Below, in pieces: positions 8,101 through 15,991 of a stretch of DNA of 64,000 nucleotides. Position numbers and translations under genes: made by a program. The stretch is from Chryseobacterium sp. VAUSW3. GTDB lineage: Bacteria; Bacteroidota; Bacteroidia; Flavobacteriales; Weeksellaceae. Positions within the stretch are counted from its first letter, which is position 1. Every line of letters starts with the position of its first letter. Below the pieces are notes generated by a model that was not told where the DNA came from, made no database searches, and saw nothing but the letters and a program-made list of their open reading frames with translations. The stretch is from contig NZ_NIUY01000002.1 of the NCBI RefSeq assembly GCF_002205795.1, forward strand, positions 1-64,000, given 5' to 3'.

Positions 8101-10317
8101 GACCAATACAACAACTCTAATGGCTATGACGCAATAACTGTTAGCCGTAAAACCAGCCAGTACGAGTTTGTTGTTAAAGAGTTTCTTGAGAAACACAATG
8201 TGAAGTTTGATCCAAGTACCGACACTATTAACATTATAAATTTCTTCAATGCTATTAATGGGGACTGGTTATTAAAATTAATCCGTCAGCACAATCAATT
8301 TCCGAGAGAGAAATTAAGTCTTTTATCTGGAATCAAAACGTCATTAACCTTCCTTTATCATCCAGACATCATTTGGATCCCCATATCGTTGGAGGAAATA
8401 TTAAGGGTTTCTGGAAATGCGGGGTTGAACATGGGTGACGGTTTGTTTTCTACCAAAAATCTAGGGGCCATAGGTTCCTTCAGCGATGATTTATTATTTA
8501 TAGGGCTTGAGAATCTTGATGGAGCGTTATTGATGCATCTGTACCCGGTAGAATTAAAAATTGGTGGACTAGGTATTGTAAAAAAAGGAATCGATCAGGG
8601 AAAGCGCACCGCTGAATTACTCAGGGAACACTTACATAAGGATGGTTTTTTAAGTGACTTCTACAAAAACTTCTTTGCTAAAATTGCCCTTACTAATGCG
8701 GAAAAGATGAAACTTTTCCATGTATGGGATACCCAAAACTGGAATGTCATCACCGAGGATTACCGAAAAGATTTATTAAATAATAATTTCACTATCAGCA
8801 ACCGATTAAATAAATCACTGGGCAGCTTCGGACTCATCTATTTTGGAAGTGATGTGTATAAAAGAGAACTTCAGATCAAGGAAGGTTTTATGCGTGTTAA
8901 TTTGCAGGAAACAGATGGTTATAACTTTCTGGTGAAATCCATTGACGATCTCATACATCTATTCCATGAAACCGAGACTACTATTGAAAAAAGCAAACTA
9001 TTAATCAATACCTTTTCAACGGCCACCACAGAGTTTTTTATACCGGGTGAAAATGTTTTTCAGGAGCCTCATCAGGAGGAAAAAGAGACTGAAATTGAGG
9101 GGCTAACAAATGCGGATCAAGTTACTGCCACTACAGAGCGAGATACCACTGCTGTTCAAAATACGGGCGAAGGCATTGAAATAGAATTTGGAACTGATTT
9201 AAACAATTTTAAAACCGTTTTCTGGGAACCCAACAACACCAACAAAGTGATGCATACCAACACAGGTATTATTGGCACAATGGGCACCGGAAAAACACAA
9301 TTTACCAAATCGCTCATCACCCAACTTAATGCGCACGCCAACAAAAATATTGGAGATGAAAAACTTGGTATTTTGGTATTTGACTATAAGGGAGATTACA
9401 TTAAGGAAGACTTTGTAAATAAAACCAATGCAAAGGTTTTACACCCGTATCACTTGCCATATAATCCATTAGCTTTAGATGCCACGCAGAACTCAAAACC
9501 AATGTTGCCACTTCACACGGCTAACGATCTTAAGGAAACCATTGCAAATGCTTTCAATTTAGGAAACGTTCAAAAACAGCGGTTGAGGGATGTTATCGTT
9601 GAAGCATATGAAGACAAAGGCATCACAAAGGCAAATAAAGATTCCTGGACACGAACACCACCAACATTAGGAGATGTGTGCGATATTTATTTGAGCAGCG
9701 AAAAAAACTCACAAGACAGTTTGTACGCTGCTATTTCCAATCTTTCCGAATTCGAGATTTTCGAACCTGATGCGGCCAAAGCACAGTCATTGTATTCATT
9801 GATTGAAGGTGTTGTGGTGATTAATTTATCCGGTTATGATGAGTCGATTCAGAATCTGATTGTCGCTATTACCTTAGATGCATTCTATTCTCAAATGCAA
9901 AGACATGGTCACAGCAAGATCAATGGTAGTACGCGCGAGATTAAGAAAATGATTTTGGTAGATGAAGCCGACAACTTCCTAAGTAAAAACTTCCACTCTA
10001 TCCGCAAAATATTAAAGGAAGGAAGAGAATTTGGTGTCGGAACGATTCTTTCAACGCAATTCTTGAATCATTTTGCGACAGGTGAAAATGAGTACTCTAA
10101 TTACATTCTTACGTGGGTTATTCATCGTGTGAATGAAATTAAAATGAAGGAAGTTGAGTCCTTATTTTCACTGGATAACAAATATGAAAAAGAAAGTTTA
10201 ATAAAAACGATCAAGGGGTTAGAGAAACACCAAAGTATTGTAAACTTGGCAGGTTCTGCACCGATTTTGATAAAGGACAAGGCTTTTTGGGAGCTTCTCA
10301 ATCAAAATAGAATATAA
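5125..10317 (+). CDS. dptH: DNA phosphorothioation-dependent restriction protein DptH (HerA/FtsK-type ATPase)
   Basis: At 1730 residues this is the large motor subunit expected of DptH. A long N-terminal part without recognised domains precedes a C-terminal HerA/FtsK-like ATPase. Walker A is GTMGTGKT at residues 1384-1391. Walker B is ILVDEAD with the Asp at 1613. An acidic, Thr-rich linker lies just before the ATPase. The ATG at 5125, preceded by GGAG, is preferred to a TTG at 5101 and overlaps dptG by 29 bases. The protein is expected to translocate on DNA and, with DptF and DptG, damage unmodified DNA. No nuclease motif was recognised in it, so cleavage may need a partner. Confidence 0.88.
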   Translation: MHNTSSQLYSYVSNLIVEYFSLQQILYGDRFNLYLEDKENIEMLYEALKTIPETSAHSFSYTHPEGGEVYNTFYLIIGSTKLIIASSTLASEDYLTMLRNKVADQNDIFYGTAILILFSGKLDSLLGGSGSLIKEGMPLHYSRFKDRIEQDIERSTSLKSYERNILKKVLERKTKSVVEDNNSIFDYEQVINALQKGSIEQADYRYLGLFPHQELSTKTGDLTTDLTGNFNLYDRFENIFTNGNPATDLEQDLPSSALAKITKEDWHDIDYAQLVKWMDKEKEKAPPVFQSIEGENLLQTLWYKTDGDSVSKKRNVNLIVFNPSLELPFKVKLKYDQFIRNEGINIKQGSDKINAVASGYNIIIEFKEFDSDKLFSLIEYRDSETDKRYLIKVLHLPFDSNVLSQFEGNFHLNVQNSKSYLQIKESEALIFNPIAETIVEEILAIDSHFKLGEDQQLIVNYDYSLAQEDLIHFKIELFDILVPIAIKTDFEMPKPISGLDVWKEKRIHQRNFKYLKEGSIIKLLFKNNEKTVSGEFRNNLIQEDQIINSEGYSWFLGNDNSISNRELKLNTDIKNAFNNLRNYYKDKKTQPSLVFLDTELKELSLAYVNCFIDQLEKFEENKPLTYEQKNLLWLGVVKEQNGEEKIKFSPLHPLNVAYQLELDNHLKDEELYNAVLKRLSPYNLIPYLEGKPNEIYIPIESSHSPEWLYYTVYLNSKQAVPKSFVSNLVTDKIKDFAINFESLFHQSKKAPIKINVINLGDCKEVVEGIFEFYRKFLNANLSKRMTDLLPIEVNIYGSEKLVNKFEELTFYEKVDDVEKHLELDLKTKNFEREDLLNAFLERVKFYTKKHPEKTERYEYAHITFYQFDVTKTEISYDDMSLVKTGLSFNGLMADVTSTPTVQNYRTGFGTKDLPEQRNDLTTLSCLYNSFVRVATNGDPYERNKAICTTINYEIKEQLAKLYSDSQWVTYIDPKVDLDFFKENKDLVIIHYSDQYNNSNGYDAITVSRKTSQYEFVVKEFLEKHNVKFDPSTDTINIINFFNAINGDWLLKLIRQHNQFPREKLSLLSGIKTSLTFLYHPDIIWIPISLEEILRVSGNAGLNMGDGLFSTKNLGAIGSFSDDLLFIGLENLDGALLMHLYPVELKIGGLGIVKKGIDQGKRTAELLREHLHKDGFLSDFYKNFFAKIALTNAEKMKLFHVWDTQNWNVITEDYRKDLLNNNFTISNRLNKSLGSFGLIYFGSDVYKRELQIKEGFMRVNLQETDGYNFLVKSIDDLIHLFHETETTIEKSKLLINTFSTATTEFFIPGENVFQEPHQEEKETEIEGLTNADQVTATTERDTTAVQNTGEGIEIEFGTDLNNFKTVFWEPNNTNKVMHTNTGIIGTMGTGKTQFTKSLITQLNAHANKNIGDEKLGILVFDYKGDYIKEDFVNKTNAKVLHPYHLPYNPLALDATQNSKPMLPLHTANDLKETIANAFNLGNVQKQRLRDVIVEAYEDKGITKANKDSWTRTPPTLGDVCDIYLSSEKNSQDSLYAAISNLSEFEIFEPDAAKAQSLYSLIEGVVVINLSGYDESIQNLIVAITLDAFYSQMQRHGHSKINGSTREIKKMILVDEADNFLSKNFHSIRKILKEGREFGVGTILSTQFLNHFATGENEYSNYILTWVIHRVNEIKMKEVESLFSLDNKYEKESLIKTIKGLEKHQSIVNLAGSAPILIKDKAFWELLNQNRI

Positions 10318-10361
10318 CTGACTTAGACAGCTTGTTGTTAATATAAATTAATTACCGTGTA

Positions 10362-11309
10362 ATGACTATCAAAGAATCAATATTAAAGAGTTTGGAAGAC
10401 ATAAATAATCTTGCAAATGCTGCTGAAGTTTACAATCACATTGTAACAAAAGGGTATTATGAATTTGGCGCAAAAAGCCCTGCTGCATTAGTATCAGCAA
10501 TGTTAGGCGAGTTTATTAAGAATGGTGATTCGCGAATTAAAAGAACTAAGGTCTCCGGACAAACCTATAAGTATTATCTTACTAAAATAGAAAAGACAGT
10601 CTTAATCGATCAGTTAGATTTGGATGTTGATAAAATAAAGCCAAAAAAAAATGAATACCAAGAACGGGATTTACATAAACTGTTGAGCAGTTTTTTAAAG
10701 AACACAGATATTTATTCTAAAACTATTTTTCATGAACAATCATTAAACTCCAAAGATAATCATCAAAAGTGGATTCATCCAGACGTTGTAGGGATACAAT
10801 TTCTGAATCTTCATTCAAAAATTAATCAAACTTTTTTAAAAGCTATCAATAAACTTGACATTTTTAAAATATCCTCATACGAAATAAAAAGAGAAATAAA
10901 TTCAGATTACGAACTAAAGAAAACATTTTTTCAAGCAGTTTCAAATTCTAGTTGGGCTAATTATGGATATCTTGTAGCATTTGAAATTAGTGATAGTTTG
11001 AATGAGGAAATGGAAAGATTAAATCAATCGTTCGGAATTGGTATAATTGAATTGAAAGCCAATCCATATGAAAGTAAAATTTTGTTTCCTGCAAAATATA
11101 AAGATCTTGATTTCAAAACAATTGATAAGTTATGCAAAATCAATAAAGATTTTGAAAAATTTATAGAGCAGGTTGAAAAATTGATGACAGCAAGCGATAA
11201 ATATTACAAATCTACAGAAAAAGAGCTTGATGAATTTTGCGATAGCTATTTTTTGAATGATACTGAAATTGATGAGTATTGTAAAGAAAAGTATATTCCT
11301 GTAAACTAA
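10362..11309 (+). CDS. HARE-HTH plus PD-(D/E)xK nuclease-like protein (HrgA/COG2958 type)
   Basis: The 315-residue product starts with a winged-helix HARE-HTH-like module (about residues 2-75: TIKESILKSLEDI..AAEVYNHIVTKGY..P.ALVSAML). A probable PD-(D/E)xK core follows, with P140-D141 in HPDVVG, E174-x-K176 in YEIKREI, and a conserved-looking FFQAVSNSSWANYGYLV helix-strand. HARE-HTH domains were described from chromatin and restriction proteins and are proposed to sense modified DNA. The gene follows dptH by 44 bases on the same strand and ends at a perfect terminator. It may supply nuclease activity to the Dpt machinery or act alone on marked or unmarked DNA; both are inference. Confidence 0.7.
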   Translation: MTIKESILKSLEDINNLANAAEVYNHIVTKGYYEFGAKSPAALVSAMLGEFIKNGDSRIKRTKVSGQTYKYYLTKIEKTVLIDQLDLDVDKIKPKKNEYQERDLHKLLSSFLKNTDIYSKTIFHEQSLNSKDNHQKWIHPDVVGIQFLNLHSKINQTFLKAINKLDIFKISSYEIKREINSDYELKKTFFQAVSNSSWANYGYLVAFEISDSLNEEMERLNQSFGIGIIELKANPYESKILFPAKYKDLDFKTIDKLCKINKDFEKFIEQVEKLMTASDKYYKSTEKELDEFCDSYFLNDTEIDEYCKEKYIPVN

Positions 11310-11335
11310 AAAGCGAAGTTTTAAAACTTCGCTTT
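11310..11335. terminator. Bidirectional terminator between the converging restriction and modification genes
   Basis: The 26-base perfect palindrome AAAGCGAAGTTTT/AAAACTTCGCTTT starts directly after the nuclease-gene stop and lies 36 bases past the last gene of the opposing operon. It ends in short U-runs on both strands, so it can stop transcription from both sides. Confidence 0.85.
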
Positions 11336-11370
11336 GAAATGTATTTATAATATAAATAATTTTTTTAGTA

Positions 11371-12381
11371 TTAAATTTCAACTTCGTCAAAATCAATACA
11401 TTTTTCAACTATTTTGAATGATTCTATATCTTTAATAATATTTATTTTAGGAATCAAGACATCAAGAATCCTTTTTCTCTCAAAAAGTAATCTACCATTA
11501 GTATTATCTGATTGAAATAAGGTGTCAGAGTATCTTATTAATCCATATGGTATAAACATGGCATGAATAGGTTTTAATCTATGGAAATCTAAATATGAAT
11601 CCTCATAATCTCCAGTGTCACCTCTTTTGTTTACCCAATTTTTACCACATGCACATTGGCCTAAAATAACTAACATATTTGATATATTATCCCTAAAATT
11701 TTGCCAGCCAATTATATCTAATCCTTTTTCTTTATTTGCAATTTTTGTAATTTGTTCAATTTCAGTTATTCTACTTTTAACTTTTAGTTTTGTTGATAAT
11801 GCTTTAATTTTATTTATGGTGTTTCCTTTATATTCAGAATTTTGACCGAACTCTTCTACCGTCATTCCAGGAAAGAAACTTTCTAAAGTCAATTTGGAAA
11901 GTGTTTCAAATTCAGTGGTCAAGACATTTTCTAACTTGCTGAAATTATTCAAATTAGAAGAAATTAACAGATATAAGTAGAGTTTATTAACATCGTTTAA
12001 ACTTTCTTTTAGCTTTATTTTCAACCCATCAATCTCAAAAGGATAAGAATCTTCATAAATCAAATATCTTTCTTCAATTACTCCGAAGATTTCTTTAAAT
12101 TTAGATACCCACTTATCATTTTTTTCAGATACAGAACTTGAAGTCATATCTTCAATCGAATGTGTTTCCTCAAAATTTATACTAAATTCAAAATCTTTAT
12201 AAAATGTTATTGCATCTTGTAATGTTAAAAAAGAATTTTTGTCCCACAACAATGCTCTTAACTCTACAAAATCAGCATGCAAATGTTCCAAATGCCAAGG
12301 ATGGTCTTTTTTAGGATCTGGTGCTTTAATGGTGAAACCATCAAATTGTTCTGATATTTTATCTTCCAAACTCATCGCCAT
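11371..12381 (-). CDS. Unrecognised 336-residue protein at the end of the dnd operon
   Basis: I do not recognise the family. The N-terminus has a His-rich helix (HPWHLEHLHADFVELRALLW, residues 27-46). The middle is helical and charged. Near residues 241-245 there is a C-x-C-G segment, GQCACGKNWVNKRGD, followed by a basic/aromatic patch (LDFHRLKPIHAMFIPYGLIR). The Cys and His clusters could bind zinc; no catalytic motif is evident. It overlaps the ParB-like gene by 23 bases and is the last gene of the dndC-D-E-parB operon, so it is probably co-translated with it. The pair may form a regulator-effector unit. Start is ATG at 12381, with a second ATG six bases on. Confidence 0.75.
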   Translation of the reverse strand: MAMSLEDKISEQFDGFTIKAPDPKKDHPWHLEHLHADFVELRALLWDKNSFLTLQDAITFYKDFEFSINFEETHSIEDMTSSSVSEKNDKWVSKFKEIFGVIEERYLIYEDSYPFEIDGLKIKLKESLNDVNKLYLYLLISSNLNNFSKLENVLTTEFETLSKLTLESFFPGMTVEEFGQNSEYKGNTINKIKALSTKLKVKSRITEIEQITKIANKEKGLDIIGWQNFRDNISNMLVILGQCACGKNWVNKRGDTGDYEDSYLDFHRLKPIHAMFIPYGLIRYSDTLFQSDNTNGRLLFERKRILDVLIPKINIIKDIESFKIVEKCIDFDEVEI

Positions 12382-13501
12382 CGAATTCGTTTTTGATTAA
12401 TTCATCTTTAACTGATTTAATAGTTCTAGCTACTTTTATTATTTCTCTTAAATCATCATCAAGTGAAGGATAAAATTCATCTATTTTATAAATTAAACTA
12501 TTTGCTTTTTTTAGACTCATCAATGATTCTGCGATGGAATTGGTAAATAAATTATCTTCTTCTCCTGTATAGGTGTGTGCTTCCTCTAATGTTGCATTAT
12601 TTACTATAAACTCTTTTTTGGCTTTTTCATTACCCAAAATGGAATTTAACATATTCAAATCTTGGCTTTTACCTTTTAATCTAGTGCTTTTTAAATACTT
12701 ATCACTACCATCAATTGGTTCGAAAAGCCATGATGTCCAGTTTTTTAAAGATTCCAAATTAATTTTTTCAATTGGATCGTTTAAGTCTAAATCAACATTT
12801 AGGTAATTCGAAATATTTGACCTAGACAGACTATCAGCTATATATGAAAAATAAAGTCCTTCTTCATCAAGTCCCTTTATTTTAAAAAAAGCATTATCTC
12901 TTATTAATGTATATATTTTGTGTCCTGTCAATAATCTTTTTACATAATCTTTTTTACTACCTATTATTTTTCTTAATTCATTACTGGCTTGATCTAGAGA
13001 TAATTCAGAGTAATTTTTTTCTCTTAAATACGAAACGTATTTCGCTTTTTGTCTCAAATTCCAAGGTTGTATTCCAGTAACGTGTCTATATCCTAAATAG
13101 TCATGAATATTTTCGTCTTTTTCAAATACCATACATGGCAAAAAGGAAATTGGTAAAGTTATATTAATACTAGTTCTAATTTTATCAACTAGACTTCGCT
13201 GTACTGTTGCTAATTCTGGATTATTTAATAATTTAACAGCAGTAAGCCTACGATTTCCCTCAATTACTTTATACTTATCATCACCAATAGGAACAACTAA
13301 TAATTGTTCACCAGGGAAAAAGCCTTTTTGACCAATTGCCTGCATTAGTTCTAATGTTGACTCCTCAATTAACATATGACTTATAATCTCACTTTCATCT
13401 TTACCTTGGATGTAATCAGGTAATCGTGGATTTTCATTATCAAGAATCAGATTTTCAACAGGTATTTTACCATTGAAATATGGGTATTCTAATTGATCCA
13501 T
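12359..13501 (-). CDS. ParB/Srx-fold protein in the dnd operon
   Basis: The N-terminal third (about residues 12-110) matches a ParB/Srx nuclease-like domain: VENLILDNENPRLPDY (Asn-Pro-Arg at 24-26), then KVIEGNRRLTAVKLLNN (E81-G-N-R-R85), the equivalent of the ParB Box II ExxRR motif. A helical part follows, including LRQKAKYVSYLREKNYSE, as in the DNA-binding region of ParB-type proteins. It is encoded 11 bases after dndE and overlaps the last operon gene. Canonical Dnd operons carry DndB, a regulator with a related fold and a DGQHR motif; no such motif is seen here. Whether this protein replaces DndB, or acts as a CTPase or nuclease, is unknown. Confidence 0.75.
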   Translation of the reverse strand: MDQLEYPYFNGKIPVENLILDNENPRLPDYIQGKDESEIISHMLIEESTLELMQAIGQKGFFPGEQLLVVPIGDDKYKVIEGNRRLTAVKLLNNPELATVQRSLVDKIRTSINITLPISFLPCMVFEKDENIHDYLGYRHVTGIQPWNLRQKAKYVSYLREKNYSELSLDQASNELRKIIGSKKDYVKRLLTGHKIYTLIRDNAFFKIKGLDEEGLYFSYIADSLSRSNISNYLNVDLDLNDPIEKINLESLKNWTSWLFEPIDGSDKYLKSTRLKGKSQDLNMLNSILGNEKAKKEFIVNNATLEEAHTYTGEEDNLFTNSIAESLMSLKKANSLIYKIDEFYPSLDDDLREIIKVARTIKSVKDELIKNEFDGDEFGR

Positions 13502-13512
13502 TTAATTTGTTT

Positions 13513-13908
13513 TTAAAATATTTTGTTAAAACCAATATCTATTTTTTCAGTTAAAAAATCAAATCCATCAATATTTGAACGCTCATTAACTTCATAATTC
13601 AAAAGTTGCAAACCATCGTCAACATGCATTTTAATATATCTGCCAATATCTTTATCAGTCTTATATAGCCCATAATGTACGCAAAGCAAGCCTAAATAGA
13701 TATCGTAATAATCACCAAACAGAACAGATTTGGAATATTCTTTTCCACCTGCATCTTGGATATCGTTTAGATTTAGTTTTTTATCTTGAGATAAGGAGTA
13801 TGTAAAAGCAATTCTTGCAATGACATTCTCTGTTCCCAATCCCAGTTTACGAGTCAACAATGAAACAATTTCTTTATTTTCTTTGCTCGTTTTAATTTGC
13901 GTAAACAT
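13513..13908 (-). CDS. dndE: DNA sulfur modification protein DndE
   Basis: DndE is a small basic protein of the phosphorothioate modification complex and is reported to bind nicked DNA. The 131-residue product has the expected size and the conserved-looking segments GKEYSKSVLFGDY (residues 55-67) and YIKMHVDDGLQLL. It overlaps the end of dndD by 17 bases, as in other dnd operons, and precedes the ParB-like gene by 11 bases. No domain beyond DndE is present. Confidence 0.88.
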   Translation of the reverse strand: MFTQIKTSKENKEIVSLLTRKLGLGTENVIARIAFTYSLSQDKKLNLNDIQDAGGKEYSKSVLFGDYYDIYLGLLCVHYGLYKTDKDIGRYIKMHVDDGLQLLNYEVNERSNIDGFDFLTEKIDIGFNKIF

Positions 13909-15991
13909 CTTGCTCCTGTTTTAAGTGAGTAAATAACTGATCAACCGGGTACGGTGTAAAGCTAGAGCCACCATTATAATTTTCAATGACAAAAACCTTA
14001 TTTACATTTGGTTTTAAATATTCATATTCCAATTCAGACAGTTCTTTTTCCAAAAGAGGGAATAGAACAACCTGCTCTGAAATGGCAGGATAGAATTCTT
14101 TGATAATATTTTTAGAATGGTATTTATCAAACTTCTGTAGAGGGCTGTCTATAAAGACCGGGAATTTAATACCTGATACATCCACCAAAGCTTTCAGTAA
14201 AGCAGTAGCATACAGTTGCTGTTCCCCTTTGGATAATGAATCTTTATCAATGATCTCGTCATTTTTGCCTAAGAGATCAATATCCATCACATCATCTACA
14301 ACATTTACCCGGACATTATAAATAAAGTCGTCTTTGTGCATGATCTTTTTAAGACCCAACATAATGGATTTTTGCAAAGCAAACTTCTTATCCTCTTTAA
14401 TTTTCTGAATAATTGTATTGATTTTTACCAAAAGTTTTTCTGTTACCTCAAATTTCTTCTGATCAGTTTTAACCAGTTTGAAATTCTTTTCAAACTCAGA
14501 CAACACTTTTCTCATTGAAGATAATCGGGTACTTAATCCTTCATATTCCTCCATAAGTTTTCCTTTGCTAAGGGTTAAAGCATTAATTTTTTCGTCTGTT
14601 TCTATTTTTTCCTCCCGTAATTTTTGGGCCAAAGGATTATCTTTCCTTGCTTCAGCCTGCCTGATCTGCTGGTACACTTTCGAGGCATAAATTCTGTTGT
14701 TTTTTTCCTCCTGAACTACTGCATTAAACTGGCTGGAAAATGCACCTTTTATATTATTGTAAACAGCTTCAAAATTGCGGTATTGTTCTGCGGTATAGTC
14801 TAAGAGCACTTTCTCGGTTTTGCCCGGAATACTGCCAGATTTTTTTTCTGATATGATCTGTTCTAGTGCCTTTTCTACCTGAGATTGTGCTGTATGGTCT
14901 AAATTGAGCGATTCTAATTTCTTTAATAATAGGGAAGAAAATGAAGTTAATTCTGCAAAAAGCATCGTCTTATCTGCTGAATTATTATTGGCAGCTTGTT
15001 CAAAAACAAGCTGATTTTTTAACTGCAATAGTTTTTTACCTGCGATCACTAAAGGAGCAATGTCCATTAGTTTTTTCAGCTTGCTTTTTATTTCGGTAGA
15101 TTCATGCTTTAAATGATCTCTCTCGGACTTCATTTTTTGAAGTTCCTCCAGGGTAATTCCATTCCCTTCACGAATTAATTTTTCCTGAATGGCATCACTA
15201 TTTAATTTATGATTGGAAATTTCCCGGTCAAGATTAGCTTGTCGATCTTGATTGATTTCCAATAAACCACTTAATTCGGCTTCGGCTTCTGTGAGCTCAA
15301 ATAACTTGGTCTGTTGTACGGGAGAAGCACCACTTCTTCTCAATTTAGAAAGCAATGTTTCTAGATTCTTGCGCAAATCTTCGTATTTCTTAATTCCCAA
15401 AACCTCTGAATATGCTTTGCTTAAATTTCTTAATTCAGATTTTGATTTTGCTTCTGCAAGTGAAACAATTTTTTCAGCATCAAAAAAGAAAAATTTAGCA
15501 ATTTCACGGGGCAGTATGAAGTCATTAATGAAAACCTCAAAACCAACTTCTTTTGTTAATTCATTTTCTAAACCATCAATGGTAATTTTTAAATCTTCCG
15601 TATCTGTTCTTAAATCATACGATCTTTTGATGACCACTGACTTACAGGGAATGGATGGGATGAGTATATCTTTTAATTCAATTTCTACTGAAAAAACTGG
15701 ATTTGTTTTAACATGATTTTCATAGTCTGTTCTTACTTCTCTGTTTAGAAGTGTTTTGATAAACTTATCGTATCCACCGGCGTTCTTGATGTCTTTTTTA
15801 TATTTATCCTCAACCTCGTTCATCATTTTCCCATAAAATACCCAGATCAAAGAAGTCAAAAAAGTAGTCTTTCCAAAACCATTCTTACCAGCGATAATGC
15901 TGATGTTTTTGGAAGGATTGGGGGAAAATATGATCTCGTTTTCTCCTTTATAAATTCTGAAATTCTGAAATTTAATTTTATTTATTTTCAT
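13892..15991 (-). CDS. dndD: DNA sulfur modification protein DndD (SMC/Rad50-like ATPase)
   Basis: This 699-residue ATPase belongs to the phosphorothioate modification complex. It starts with an ABC-type head: Walker A GKNGFGKT at residues 35-42. A long coiled coil rich in Glu, Lys and Leu (about 215-530) follows, then a C-terminal half-site with the ABC signature LSKGEQQLYATALLKAL and Walker B FPVFIDSPL. This is the SMC/Rad50 layout of DndD. Its start overlaps the dndC stop by four bases and its end overlaps dndE, so dndC, D and E are translationally coupled. It probably supplies ATP-driven DNA opening or nicking for sulfur insertion. Confidence 0.92.
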   Translation of the reverse strand: MKINKIKFQNFRIYKGENEIIFSPNPSKNISIIAGKNGFGKTTFLTSLIWVFYGKMMNEVEDKYKKDIKNAGGYDKFIKTLLNREVRTDYENHVKTNPVFSVEIELKDILIPSIPCKSVVIKRSYDLRTDTEDLKITIDGLENELTKEVGFEVFINDFILPREIAKFFFFDAEKIVSLAEAKSKSELRNLSKAYSEVLGIKKYEDLRKNLETLLSKLRRSGASPVQQTKLFELTEAEAELSGLLEINQDRQANLDREISNHKLNSDAIQEKLIREGNGITLEELQKMKSERDHLKHESTEIKSKLKKLMDIAPLVIAGKKLLQLKNQLVFEQAANNNSADKTMLFAELTSFSSLLLKKLESLNLDHTAQSQVEKALEQIISEKKSGSIPGKTEKVLLDYTAEQYRNFEAVYNNIKGAFSSQFNAVVQEEKNNRIYASKVYQQIRQAEARKDNPLAQKLREEKIETDEKINALTLSKGKLMEEYEGLSTRLSSMRKVLSEFEKNFKLVKTDQKKFEVTEKLLVKINTIIQKIKEDKKFALQKSIMLGLKKIMHKDDFIYNVRVNVVDDVMDIDLLGKNDEIIDKDSLSKGEQQLYATALLKALVDVSGIKFPVFIDSPLQKFDKYHSKNIIKEFYPAISEQVVLFPLLEKELSELEYEYLKPNVNKVFVIENYNGGSSFTPYPVDQLFTHLKQEQDVYAN

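Noticed and set aside
12359-13501. Calling the ParB-like gene dndB
   Set aside because: It has the ENPRL and EGNRRL motifs of ParB/Srx proteins rather than the DGQHR motif expected of DndB.
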